Shown here in pieces: positions 1 to 7,531 of a DNA stretch of 36,471 nt (its first letter is position 1; every line of letters begins with the position of its first letter). The notes beneath the pieces were generated by a model. The model was not told where the DNA came from. It saw only the letters and a list, made by a program, of their open reading frames with translations, and made no database searches. This stretch comes from Mollicutes bacterium (lineage in GTDB: Bacteria; Bacillota_I; Bacilli_A; Izemoplasmatales; Izemoplasmataceae): positions 1 to 36,471 of the forward strand of contig PWME01000161.1 of assembly GCA_003559235.1 (NCBI GenBank). The letters are read 5' to 3'. The position numbers and the translations under genes were made by a program.

Positions 1-654
1 ATTGAAGTCATGGCTGAAGGGCATAGTGTTACTGAAGCGCTTGAGGCAGATTTAGGGTCTGAACTACTTGTTGAAGGCATTGTATCAGGGTTTGGATTAC
101 GCAGCAATGGACGTAAGACACCACTTATTGTTGAAGATCCTACCAATGGCAATGCGATTGAACTGTGGACCAACTCTGATGCGTATATGTCCTTAGAAGT
201 TGGTGATCGTGTGGTCATTTATAGCGGCTCAACAACGCTTGAAAAAGGTCAACCCCGCTTAAACAGCCATCAGTTAATTGCCGTTAAAGATCACGACAAT
301 GATTTATTTGCACCGACGGTTATTGACGATTTAGAAGCATGGTTAGATGATGTTGTAGAAAACGACTTACCAATTTTCGGTCGCTATACCTTTACCGCTG
401 AAATGCTTGATACTGAAAGCTCTGAAACGTATGATTACTTTGTGCAATGTGGTGAAGAACGGTGTTTACAGTTTGGTGTTCATCAAGATTCAGCCGCAGA
501 TATTGAGTGGGTTGAAGGTACTACCTATATAGTTACTGGTGTCATTTATGGCGTTAGTGATCCCATTAGTGTTTTAGACAATCCTGAAAGTACAACGATT
601 CCTACCATTCGTTTTGGTGTTATGGATGAAGAGGATGTTCAAGTAGAAGAATAA
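1..654 (+). CDS. C-terminal part of a protein with OB-fold-like domains (5' end outside window)
   Basis: The reading frame is open from base 1, so the ATG at 10 is probably internal and only the last 217 codons are seen. The visible part is acidic and beta-rich. It starts with a stretch of the form 'G-x-V-x-G ... PLIVEDPTNGNAIELW ... LEVGDRVVIYSG', the pattern of OB-fold domains found in secreted nucleases and surface proteins. A second, looser unit with a Cys pair (CGEERC) follows and ends in 'TTYIVTGVIYGV'. There is no membrane segment in this part. It lies 78 bp before an ABC transporter and is separated from it by a strong hairpin, so it could be cotranscribed at a higher level. The exact function is unknown; a link to the transporter is only positional. 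Confidence 0.5.
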   Translation: MEVMAEGHSVTEALEADLGSELLVEGIVSGFGLRSNGRKTPLIVEDPTNGNAIELWTNSDAYMSLEVGDRVVIYSGSTTLEKGQPRLNSHQLIAVKDHDNDLFAPTVIDDLEAWLDDVVENDLPIFGRYTFTAEMLDTESSETYDYFVQCGEERCLQFGVHQDSAADIEWVEGTTYIVTGVIYGVSDPISVLDNPESTTIPTIRFGVMDEEDVQVEE

Positions 655-667
655 TGCTTAATCAACG

Positions 668-709
668 ATAAATTGGTCAGTGGTAGACACTTATCGCTGA
701 CCAATTTAT
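668..709 (+). terminator. Intercistronic hairpin, 13-bp perfect stem
   Basis: Bases 668-680 (ATAAATTGGTCAG) are the exact reverse complement of 697-709, with a 16-base loop. There is no proper T tract after it, so it may be a partial terminator or an mRNA-protecting hairpin rather than a full stop. It lies between the first gene and the ABC ATPase, whose ribosome site follows it at 718-723. Confidence 0.6.
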
Positions 710-732
710 TGCATTACAAAGGACGTGACGGC

Positions 733-1749
733 ATGATTACATTTAAAGGCATTGAAGTTAAATATGGAGATTTTGTTGCTATTAAGGACTTAGACTTAAC
801 CATTAAAGAAGGCGAGTTCTTTTCCTTTTTGGGTCCATCTGGCTCAGGAAAAACGACGGTATTACGAGCGTTGACAGGTCTGTCTAGGCCTTCACAAGGG
901 ACCATTATGGTCGCGGACAATGATATCACGCATAAATCGATTGAGAAACGGCAAATCGGTATTGTTTTTCAATCGTATGCACTCTTTCCAACGATGAATG
1001 TTTACGAAAATATTGCCTATGGGTTAAAGGTACGTAAAATGTCTAGGCAAGCGATTCAAAAAACAGTGTATGAAATCGTTGATAAGATTGATCTTTCACG
1101 TGAGCAGCTACAAAAGAAGGTGAGTGAACTTTCTGGTGGGCAACAACAACGTGTTGCCATTGCCCGTGCGTTGGTGACAAAACCGAAAATTTTATGCCTT
1201 GATGAACCACTCTCTAATCTCGATGCGAAATTACGTCATAAATTGCGCACTGAGTTAAAAATGTTGCAGCGTGACTTTGGCATTACAACCATTTACGTTA
1301 CGCATGATCAAGAAGAGGCGTTAACGTTATCCGATCGTATAGCGGTGTTTGATGAAGGAAACTTACAACAAGTCGGCACACCCCGAGAAATTTATCAAGA
1401 GCCCGCAACGGAGTTTGTAGCCAATTTTATTGGTGAAGTCAATAAAGTATCAGGGAATGCGTTTTTAAGCATGGTTGACGCGACGATAGATATTGATACA
1501 AATCGTGATGTCTATATGATGATTAATGATATTGATGTTCAACATAGTGATAATGCGATTCCGATTACTGGCATTATAGATGACATTGAGTATTTTGGCT
1601 TTTATATTAAATATGCGTTAAAAACAAACAATAATGAAATTATAAAGTTTATTACATTTTTAGACGCTCAACGCGCCATTACGTTTGAACGAGGTGCACA
1701 GGCTACGGTGTACATCCAACCCAATCGTGTTAAACAATACAGTGTGTAG
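733..1749 (+). CDS. ABC transporter ATPase, Fe(III)/thiamine/polyamine (FbpC/PotA) type
   Basis: This 338-residue ATPase would power an importer at the inner face of the membrane. Walker A is GPSGSGKTT (34-42), the Q-loop is at Q80, the signature LSGGQ is at 133-137, Walker B ILCLDE at 153-158 and the switch His is H191 in THDQEEA. About 100 further residues form a TOBE-like C-terminal domain, as in FbpC, PotA, CysA and PhnT. I chose the ATG at 733, not the TTG at 673, because AAAGGA lies 9 bases upstream and the homologous region begins here; the TTG would start inside the hairpin. It is followed directly by the fused permease. The substrate cannot be read from the ATPase; ferric iron is attractive given the other iron genes in the window but is inference. 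Confidence 0.88.
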   Translation: MITFKGIEVKYGDFVAIKDLDLTIKEGEFFSFLGPSGSGKTTVLRALTGLSRPSQGTIMVADNDITHKSIEKRQIGIVFQSYALFPTMNVYENIAYGLKVRKMSRQAIQKTVYEIVDKIDLSREQLQKKVSELSGGQQQRVAIARALVTKPKILCLDEPLSNLDAKLRHKLRTELKMLQRDFGITTIYVTHDQEEALTLSDRIAVFDEGNLQQVGTPREIYQEPATEFVANFIGEVNKVSGNAFLSMVDATIDIDTNRDVYMMINDIDVQHSDNAIPITGIIDDIEYFGFYIKYALKTNNNEIIKFITFLDAQRAITFERGAQATVYIQPNRVKQYSV

Positions 1750-1758
1750 GTGAATGTG

Positions 1759-3462
1759 ATGGGCAAACAAGTTTTACGCACAATTAAAGACAATGCAATC
1801 TACTTTATCATCGGGGCGTTCTTTCTATGGGCATTCGTAGCGTTGCTTATATACCCGAATGTGAATGTTGTCATTAGTGCCTTTCGTGTTGATGGTGAAT
1901 TTTCTTTAGAAGCATTGCGTTTAATTCGTGGTTCAGCACGTGCCATGCAAGGCTTAAGAAATAGTGTCGTGCTTGCGGTTGCGTTAAGTCTTACAGTGAA
2001 TGCAGTAGGAATATTCATTGTCTTGGTAACCGAATATTTCGATGTGAAGGGCGCAAATATTTTAAGGCTTGGCTACATGACGACATTGATTTATGGTGGC
2101 ATTGTATTGGTTTCTGGTTATGTGTTTGTGTACGGTGATAACGGTATGTTTACAAAAGTAATTCAGTCGGTGATACCATCATACAGTTCTTCATGGTTTG
2201 GCGGCTTCACTGGCGTGCTTTTTGTCATGACGTTTTCGATTACTTCAAACCACATGATCTTCTTAAGAAACGTTATGCGCAAAGTGGATTATTTTTCGAT
2301 TGAAGCCTCACGGAACTTAGGCGCTTCAACGATGAGAACCTTATTTAAAGTGGTATTACCAATTTTAATGCCAACCATATTTGCGGTAACGATTTTGGTA
2401 TTTTTAACGGGCTTAGGTGCGTTTGCGGCACCATTACTTGTTGGTGGGCGTGAGTTTGAAACCATCAACCCATTAATTCGAGCGTTAATTTATGATGCGC
2501 CTGATATAAGTATTATGCTGTCCGTTATTTTAGGCGCCATGGTTATTGGACTATTGATCATATTTACACGGATTGAAAGTGGCGGAACTTATTACTCTTC
2601 GTCTAAGACGCAAGGGATATTTAGAAAACAAAAAATTGAAAATCGATTGGGGAATGTTGTGGTTCACATCTTTGCATACGTATTATTTATCATCTACATT
2701 ATCCCGATTATATTCATCGTACTTTTTTCTTTCACAGATGTTGTCAGCATTGCTACTGGTACGTTAAGTTTTAGTAGCTTCACAATCCAAAACTACGTTA
2801 CGATATTATCTGATACACAAATACTTAGACCACTTTTTAACAGTATTCGGTTTTCAAGTGTTGCTGCGGTGCTCGGCGTATTCTTTATTTTCTTTATTGT
2901 ATTAATACAGTTTAAAAAGAAAAACAAAATTACAGGTCTGATGCAATATATCATACTCATTCCATGGTTGTTACCATCAACCGTGATTGCCCTTGGTTTA
3001 ATAACATCATACAATCAAGCAACTTTTCTCTTTTTAGGCCGGAGCTTAATAGGGACATCGACGATTGTCATCATTTCATATATAATCATAAAAATGCCGT
3101 TTACATATCGGTTATTACGGGCGATTTATTACACCGTTGATGACTCTTATGAGAGTGCGTCTAAAAGTTTAGGGGCTGGGCCACTTTATACGTTCAGACG
3201 CGTTACGTTGCCGATGGTGTTACCGACAGTCATTGCATTGATGGTCATCAATTTTAACAGTATGCTAGATGATTATAATTTAACAGTATTTTTATACCAT
3301 CCATTGCAGCGAACGTTAGGGATTGACATTAAAAATAAAACAGACTTGATGGCTGGGGGCGATGTGCAAGTGGTATTGCTCATTTATACTGTATTATTAA
3401 TGACATTTTCAGCAATTACACTTTATATAGCTTACGGAAAACTATTGAAAAAAGTCGACTAA
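1759..3462 (+). CDS. ABC transporter permease, fused two-domain (FbpB/ThiP type)
   Basis: This is a 567-residue membrane protein with about 12 hydrophobic segments in two similar halves. Each half carries an ATPase-contacting EAA loop: EASRNLGAS...LP in the first and ESASKSLGAG...LP in the second. A fused double permease of this size is typical of FbpB/AfuB/SfuB (ferric iron), ThiP (thiamine) and some phosphonate systems. The ATG at 1759 is preferred over the GTG at 1750 because AGGTGA (1748-1753) is better spaced from it. It lies 9 bp behind the ATPase. No substrate-binding protein follows, so it must be upstream of the window or elsewhere; the gene at the left edge does not look like one in the visible part. 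Confidence 0.87.
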   Translation: MGKQVLRTIKDNAIYFIIGAFFLWAFVALLIYPNVNVVISAFRVDGEFSLEALRLIRGSARAMQGLRNSVVLAVALSLTVNAVGIFIVLVTEYFDVKGANILRLGYMTTLIYGGIVLVSGYVFVYGDNGMFTKVIQSVIPSYSSSWFGGFTGVLFVMTFSITSNHMIFLRNVMRKVDYFSIEASRNLGASTMRTLFKVVLPILMPTIFAVTILVFLTGLGAFAAPLLVGGREFETINPLIRALIYDAPDISIMLSVILGAMVIGLLIIFTRIESGGTYYSSSKTQGIFRKQKIENRLGNVVVHIFAYVLFIIYIIPIIFIVLFSFTDVVSIATGTLSFSSFTIQNYVTILSDTQILRPLFNSIRFSSVAAVLGVFFIFFIVLIQFKKKNKITGLMQYIILIPWLLPSTVIALGLITSYNQATFLFLGRSLIGTSTIVIISYIIIKMPFTYRLLRAIYYTVDDSYESASKSLGAGPLYTFRRVTLPMVLPTVIALMVINFNSMLDDYNLTVFLYHPLQRTLGIDIKNKTDLMAGGDVQVVLLIYTVLLMTFSAITLYIAYGKLLKKVD

Positions 3463-3488
3463 CAAACAAGAAGAAATGAGGTGGCGAG

Positions 3489-4193
3489 ATGACAAAACCT
3501 CAAGCCAACGATAAATTTTATTCAAGCAAAAGGTATAAATTCTTTCCTGGTATTGCCATTGTGCATATGATAGATGACCCAGTACTGATTAATCAATTAA
3601 AAGCCATTGCACAGTCTATGCACGCTTCAGGGTGTTTTTCTCACTATGTATTTTTACCAGAAAAAACGTATCATATGACGGTCGCGGATTTAATTACATA
3701 CAAAGACTTACAAACCAATGGCATGTTTTCTGATTTCCCTTACAAACATGAAACGTCGCTCAAGGCGATTGATGCCTATGTTAAGCGCGTATTAGGTCAG
3801 TCAAAATTTCAACTTGATGTTCGTATGAAGCCTAAAAAAATAACCTCAAGAAAGATTGTTTTAACACCAGCATCCCGTGATGATGAAAGAAAACTTCACG
3901 ACTTCCGAAATAAGGTGTATAAAACATTGCATATTGAGCCTGATCCTCGTTATCAGTTTCATATCTCTTTAACCTATCGCTTACACGCGCTCAACGACAA
4001 AGACCAAGTGGCTATGGATGTATTTTTAGATAGCATCAATGCCCGCTATTTAACCCTTTTACCAACTGTTGTGGTTAAAACGGCTGAACTCGTTGCCTTT
4101 AATGATATGGCAGACTATCGAAACATTGAATTAGGGCGCCATAATTTAGGGGTTAGTGAACCCGAATCTTCTGAAAAGCACTGGTTAGAATAA
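3489..4193 (+). CDS. 2H phosphoesterase superfamily protein (DUF1868-like)
   Basis: A 234-residue soluble protein with the two signature motifs of 2H phosphoesterases: YHMTV (around residues 58-62) and FHISL (around 157-161), i.e. H-x-T/S twice about 100 residues apart. These His residues usually act on 2',3'-cyclic or 2'-5' nucleotide phosphodiesters. The length and the arrangement resemble the DUF1868 branch. It follows the permease by 26 bp with a GAGGTGG ribosome site, so it is probably the last gene of that operon; a terminator follows at 4203. Why a nucleotide phosphoesterase would ride with an ABC importer is unclear. The family is fairly sure; the substrate is not. Confidence 0.72.
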   Translation: MTKPQANDKFYSSKRYKFFPGIAIVHMIDDPVLINQLKAIAQSMHASGCFSHYVFLPEKTYHMTVADLITYKDLQTNGMFSDFPYKHETSLKAIDAYVKRVLGQSKFQLDVRMKPKKITSRKIVLTPASRDDERKLHDFRNKVYKTLHIEPDPRYQFHISLTYRLHALNDKDQVAMDVFLDSINARYLTLLPTVVVKTAELVAFNDMADYRNIELGRHNLGVSEPESSEKHWLE

Positions 4194-4202
4194 ATTTCAC
4201 TT

Positions 4203-4240
4203 GACTGATGTGGTAATCCCGAACCATGTCAGTCTTTTTT
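4203..4240 (+). terminator. Rho-independent terminator after the ABC/2H operon
   Basis: An 11-bp stem (4203-4213 with 4224-4234, two G-T pairs) encloses a 10-base loop and is followed by six T. It closes the transcript that starts upstream of the ABC ATPase. Confidence 0.85.
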
Positions 4241-4249
4241 ATGTGATAG

Positions 4250-4278
4250 TTGGATTATCCTGTGTTATTCGTTATAAT
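4250..4278 (+). promoter_or_regulatory. Sigma-A promoter for aldo/keto reductase-glnA
   Basis: TTGGAT at 4250-4255 and a consensus TATAAT at 4273-4278 are separated by 17 bp. The ribosome site AAAGAAAGGGG (4285-4295) follows. No GlnR/TnrA-type box (TGTNA-N7-TNACA) is evident around it. Confidence 0.7.
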
Positions 4279-4300
4279 ATAGACAAAGAAAGGGGAATGC

Positions 4301-5134
4301 ATGATGCAAACCACATTGCTTAATGAACGGTATACGTTGGCGAATGGTGTAAGAATTCCCAAACTAGCTTTTGGCACATCACCTCTAACGCAGGCGGTTT
4401 GTAAAGACGCCGTTATAACGGCGCTTGAGATTGGGTATCGGCATCTTGATACCGCCGCAATTTATGACAATGAAGACGCGGTGGGTGAAGCGGTTAAAGC
4501 CAGTGGGCTTTCACGCAGCGAACTTTTTATTACCACTAAACTTGATGCCCGTATTAAAGACCCGCATCAAATAAAACCAGCACTAATGAAAAGTTTGGAT
4601 GCACTCGGGATGGAATATGTTGATTTGTATTTAATTCACTGGCCTAAACCGATGGATGAAATGGATGATGATGCAAAAAATTATGATGAAGCGAATGCGG
4701 CGATTTTCACAGAAATGGCTAGCTTGATGAAAGCTGGCTACATCCGAGCGATTGGGGTTTCAAACTTTTCCCCACGGGACTTAAAAAGTTTAATTGCTAA
4801 AACTGCACTTGTCCCTCATGTTAATCAAATCCGCTATCATATTGGCCATACACAAGAAGACACAACCGCATTTTGTGATCAAGCTGACATTTTGGTAGAA
4901 GCCTATTCACCACTCTCTAAGGAACGGTTTATTGAGCATGAAACATTACAAGCGATTGCGACACGCTATGGGGTTAGTGTTGCACAGCTTATGCTTCGGT
5001 TTTGTATTGATGAAGGGCGTTTGCCTTTGCCAAATTCCAAAACCCCCTCACGAATACGTGAAAATGCGTTGCTAGATTTTTCTATCGATGCAGAAGACCG
5101 AAAACGATTAAAAACATGGACACCAGAAAAATAG
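4301..5134 (+). CDS. Aldo/keto reductase
   Basis: A 277-residue NADPH-dependent carbonyl reductase of the AKR superfamily, cytoplasmic. The family's first signature is clear in GYRHLDTAAIYDNE with the catalytic Asp and Tyr; the catalytic Lys lies in TTKLD and His in LIHWP. GVSNFSPRDL, LVEAYSPLS and a C-terminal LPNSKTPSRI segment match the NADP-binding part. Two ATGs in a row (4301 and 4304) could start it; AGGGG at 4291-4295 favours either. It is the first gene of a two-gene unit, with glutamine synthetase 9 bp downstream. The natural substrate cannot be predicted. A second reductase of the same family sits at 15846-16667. Confidence 0.9.
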   Translation: MMQTTLLNERYTLANGVRIPKLAFGTSPLTQAVCKDAVITALEIGYRHLDTAAIYDNEDAVGEAVKASGLSRSELFITTKLDARIKDPHQIKPALMKSLDALGMEYVDLYLIHWPKPMDEMDDDAKNYDEANAAIFTEMASLMKAGYIRAIGVSNFSPRDLKSLIAKTALVPHVNQIRYHIGHTQEDTTAFCDQADILVEAYSPLSKERFIEHETLQAIATRYGVSVAQLMLRFCIDEGRLPLPNSKTPSRIRENALLDFSIDAEDRKRLKTWTPEK

Positions 5135-5143
5135 GAGGACATC

Positions 5144-6475
5144 ATGGATAAAACAGACATCTTAAATGATGCCAAGAAAAACAATGTTAAGTATGTACGC
5201 TTATGTTTTACTGATATTCACGGCTTAATCAAAAACGTAGAAATACCAGTACGAGGCTTAAAAGCGGCAATGGATAATACCATCATGATTGATGGGTCTA
5301 GTATTGATGGGTTTGCGACCATACAAGAAGCGGATATGTATTTGCATCCCGACCTTGATACATGGCTTGTTTTGCCGTGGGAAAATACGGATTATGGCAA
5401 TGTTGCACGGTTAATTTGTGATGTATACTTGCCCGATGGGACGCCGTTTGAAGGTGATCCACGTATTGTCTTAAAACGTAATATTAAAGCCATGCAGGCC
5501 ATGGGCTTTGACAGCTTAAATATTGGGGTTGAGCCAGAATTCTTCTTATTTAAGCGTAAACAAGATGGTACACTAAGCATGAAACCGCATGATCATGGTG
5601 GGTATTTTGATTTATCTCCCGTCGATGCGGCTGAAGATTGCAGGCGCGATATTGTGCTTGAACTTGAGAAGCTTGGCTTTGACATGGAGGCATCACACCA
5701 CGAAGCCGCGCGTGGCCAACAAGAAATTAATTTTAAGTTCGGCAATGCATTAGAAGCCTGCGACAACTTACAAACCTTTAAGCTTGTGGTAAGAAACGTT
5801 GCAGAAAGGCATGGGCTTTACGCAACGTTTATGCCAAAACCATTTACCAATGAAAACGGTTCTGGGATGCATGCGAACTGTTCATTAACTCGCAAAGATG
5901 GGTCGAATGCGTTTGATGATCCTGAAGGTGAACGTGGCTTATCGCAAGTATGTTATCAATGGATTGGTGGCATTATGGCACATGCCCGTGCTTTTACGGC
6001 CATTACCAACCCAATTGTTAACTCATACAAGCGGTTAATCCCTGGCTATGAAGCGCCATGTTATGTGTCGTGGAGTGATGCGAATCGCTCCGCGATGATA
6101 CGCTTACCAGCAACCCGTGGCGCCGGCACTAGAACCGAAATACGCAGTGTTGATCCTTCCGCCAATCCTTACCTCGCGATAAGCGTTATTTTAGCGAGTG
6201 GGTTGGATGGCATTAATAACGGCGTTGATTATCCGAGCCCCGTGCATGATAATCTTTATTTGCTTGAACGCGAAGAGCGAGAGCGTTTGGGCATCAAAAA
6301 CCTTCCTGAAAATCTAAAAGATGCGCTAAAGGAACTACGTCGTGATGCGGTTGTTAAAGCGGCGCTTGGTGAGCATGTGTTAGAAAAATTTATGGCAGCG
6401 AAAAATGATGAATGGGATCGTTTCAGAAAACATGTGTCACAATGGGAAATTGATACCTATTTAAAAGCGATATAA
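5144..6475 (+). CDS. glnA: Glutamine synthetase, type I alpha
   Basis: Makes glutamine from glutamate, ammonia and ATP. It is 443 residues, nearly the length of the B. subtilis enzyme (GSI-alpha), and lacks the longer insert and adenylylation region of the GSI-beta form. Visible motifs are DGSSIDGF (50-57), the ATP site NGSGMHANCS, NPIVNSYKRL and ATRGAGTRTEIR near the active site. The flexible-loop region GYEAPC keeps the Glu that matches B. subtilis E304, but the residue aligned with feedback-related R62 is Thr59 (GFATIQEAD). The ribosome site TAGGAGG overlaps the stop of the preceding reductase, so the two are cotranscribed. A bidirectional terminator follows. Confidence 0.97.
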   Translation: MDKTDILNDAKKNNVKYVRLCFTDIHGLIKNVEIPVRGLKAAMDNTIMIDGSSIDGFATIQEADMYLHPDLDTWLVLPWENTDYGNVARLICDVYLPDGTPFEGDPRIVLKRNIKAMQAMGFDSLNIGVEPEFFLFKRKQDGTLSMKPHDHGGYFDLSPVDAAEDCRRDIVLELEKLGFDMEASHHEAARGQQEINFKFGNALEACDNLQTFKLVVRNVAERHGLYATFMPKPFTNENGSGMHANCSLTRKDGSNAFDDPEGERGLSQVCYQWIGGIMAHARAFTAITNPIVNSYKRLIPGYEAPCYVSWSDANRSAMIRLPATRGAGTRTEIRSVDPSANPYLAISVILASGLDGINNGVDYPSPVHDNLYLLEREERERLGIKNLPENLKDALKELRRDAVVKAALGEHVLEKFMAAKNDEWDRFRKHVSQWEIDTYLKAI

Positions 6476-6485
6476 AAAAAGACAT

Positions 6486-6516
6486 AAAAAAGGTTGGCGC
6501 CGGTGCCAACCTTTTT
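6486..6516. terminator. Bidirectional Rho-independent terminator
   Basis: An A-tract-flanked stem, AAAAAGGTTGGC paired with the reverse complement through CCAACCTTTTT, with a 6-base loop. It works on both strands and lies between the convergent ends of glnA and the minus-strand gene ending at 6560. Confidence 0.88.
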
Positions 6517-6559
6517 ACATGGGACATAGATGTCAAAGATTATCAATAAAAGGGGGAAA

Positions 6560-7219
6560 TTATTTGTCATAAGGGTATTGCAGTTTGGTACCGAAAGCAT
6601 CACGGTTTGCAGAGTTGTCATAAATTTCTTCGATATCAAATACATAGGCTGGATAATTTAACCAGCGACTCATATCTGGGGTGTGATAAACATCGTGTTG
6701 GGCATTTAAAAACTGTTGGTACAGTTCGCGCTGCCCTGAATCTAGTTCGTCATAAATTGACATTTTACCCCGCAACTCATAAGAAACCATTGGCGGTTGA
6801 TAGTAAATGATGGTTGCTTCGGGATTGGCTTTATAGTTTTCAAAACTATGTTTTTTTGCCATCTCAAGACTTCCAATTCTTGTAAAATCGATGCGGTGCC
6901 TTACGTCTTCACCATACATCCATTTTACGAGTAAAGCAAGCCCGCGTTTACTATAGTCTTTATCACCTGGTGTATAGCTTTTAATGTGTTCTAAGTAAGC
7001 ATTTAGTGTTTCTTCTAAATACTCAGGCTTTGGCATAAAACCAACGCCTTTAATGCTTGCGTTTAATCCTGCGGGTCCGTTTGAAACTAGTGCTGGCGTA
7101 TGTGAGCAAAAGCTCAAAAAGATTTTTTCTTTTGATAGTTCTTCGCCATTATACAGTTTTAATACCGTGTTGGCTCTTGTGGTAAAAGCCCAATTGAAAA
7201 ACTTTTCAGCAGTTTTCAT
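6560..7219 (-). CDS. Conserved protein of unknown function
   Basis: A 219-residue soluble protein with no signal peptide or membrane segment; I do not recognise the family. It has an N-terminal FFNWAFTTRANTV helix, a central 'RHRIDFTRIGSLEMAKKHS' stretch, and a beta-rich then aromatic C-terminus (ATIIYYQPPMVSYELRG ... NAQHDVYHTPDMSRW ... YDNSANRDAFG). A His-rich patch, HDVYH, could bind a ligand or metal, but this is only a guess. I chose the ATG at 7219, not the one 15 codons upstream, because CCAGGAGG sits just before it and the upstream ATG would fall in the operator. Its promoter (7263-7291) is overlapped by one of three TGACA-N3-TGTCA sites, so it probably shares a regulator with the divergent lipoprotein gene. 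Confidence 0.6.
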   Translation of the reverse strand: MKTAEKFFNWAFTTRANTVLKLYNGEELSKEKIFLSFCSHTPALVSNGPAGLNASIKGVGFMPKPEYLEETLNAYLEHIKSYTPGDKDYSKRGLALLVKWMYGEDVRHRIDFTRIGSLEMAKKHSFENYKANPEATIIYYQPPMVSYELRGKMSIYDELDSGQRELYQQFLNAQHDVYHTPDMSRWLNYPAYVFDIEEIYDNSANRDAFGTKLQYPYDK

Positions 7220-7250
7220 AGCGCCTCCTGGCAAAAATATTTTTTTGAAA

Positions 7251-7263
7251 TGACACATTGTCA
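7251..7263. promoter_or_regulatory. Operator-like palindrome, copy 1 (TGACA-CAT-TGTCA)
   Basis: A perfect inverted repeat TGACA/TGTCA with a 3-base spacer. It abuts the -10 box of the minus-strand promoter, so a bound protein would block that promoter. The same pattern occurs at 7407 and 7445. Confidence 0.6.
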
Positions 7264-7291
7264 TTTTAGCACGTTTAATCGGCTAAGTCAA
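7263..7291 (-). promoter_or_regulatory. Sigma-A promoter for the minus-strand gene
   Basis: Reading the minus strand, TTGACT (7291-7286) and TAAAAT (7268-7263) are separated by 17 bp, and the operator copy 1 begins at the -10 edge. It drives the gene starting at 7219. Confidence 0.72.
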
Positions 7292-7297
7292 TATATG

Positions 7298-7323
7298 AAA
7301 AAAATCGCCAAAGGAAGCGATTT
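7298..7323 (-). terminator. Rho-independent terminator on the minus strand with no annotated gene before it
   Basis: AAATCGC (7302-7308) pairs with GCGATTT (7317-7323) around an 8-base loop, and on the minus strand the stem is followed by seven T (7304-7298). It lies upstream of the promoter of the 7219 gene, so it would end a different minus-strand transcript beginning between it and the lipoprotein gene. Confidence 0.6.
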
Positions 7324-7405
7324 AGGGGGACTTTTACATAATAATTAGAAAAGAAACATATGACAAAAAGGGCGGTAACATGCCGTTTATCATCACTAAG
7401 GTGTA

Positions 7406-7434
7406 TTGACACTTTGTCATTTTGGTTCTATAAT
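7406..7434 (+). promoter_or_regulatory. Consensus sigma-A promoter for the repeat lipoprotein
   Basis: TTGACA at 7406-7411 and TATAAT at 7429-7434 with exactly 17 bp between: a perfect consensus promoter. Operator copy 2 covers the -35 box and copy 3 lies just after the start site, so a strong promoter is held under tight repression or control. The leader to the ATG at 7532 is about 90 bases. Confidence 0.85.
7407..7419. promoter_or_regulatory. Operator-like palindrome, copy 2 (TGACA-CTT-TGTCA)
   Basis: Same 5-3-5 inverted repeat as copy 1, lying over the -35 box of the lipoprotein promoter. Confidence 0.6.
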
Positions 7435-7444
7435 ACACATGTAC

Positions 7445-7457
7445 CGACAAATTGTCA
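7445..7457. promoter_or_regulatory. Operator-like palindrome, copy 3 (CGACA-AAT-TGTCA)
   Basis: One base off the same 5-3-5 repeat. It starts 38 bp after copy 2 and lies about 10-20 bp downstream of the expected transcription start of the lipoprotein gene. Confidence 0.55.
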
Positions 7458-7531
7458 TTTCTTTATAGCTTTTTTGATTTACCTTGCTTTTCGTTTTATG
7501 TTTATTGTATTCATAAAGAGGAGGAAAGAGT

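Larger units (their letters stand above)
7298..7424 (-). ncRNA. Possible small RNA (about 125 nt) between an opposing promoter and an orphan terminator
   Basis: On the minus strand, ATGACA (7458-7453) and TATTAT (7435-7430), 17 bp apart, could start a transcript near 7424; the terminator at 7298-7323 would end it about 125 bases later. The stretch also contains a 28-codon open frame from 7418 with no ribosome site, which I do not call. The -35 box is simply half of operator copy 3, and the -10 region is nearly self-complementary, so the promoter could be a by-product of the operator layout. Confidence 0.3.

Noticed and set aside
4241-4300. GlnR/TnrA site upstream of the glnA operon
   Set aside because: No TGTNA-N7-TNACA arrangement found around the promoter.
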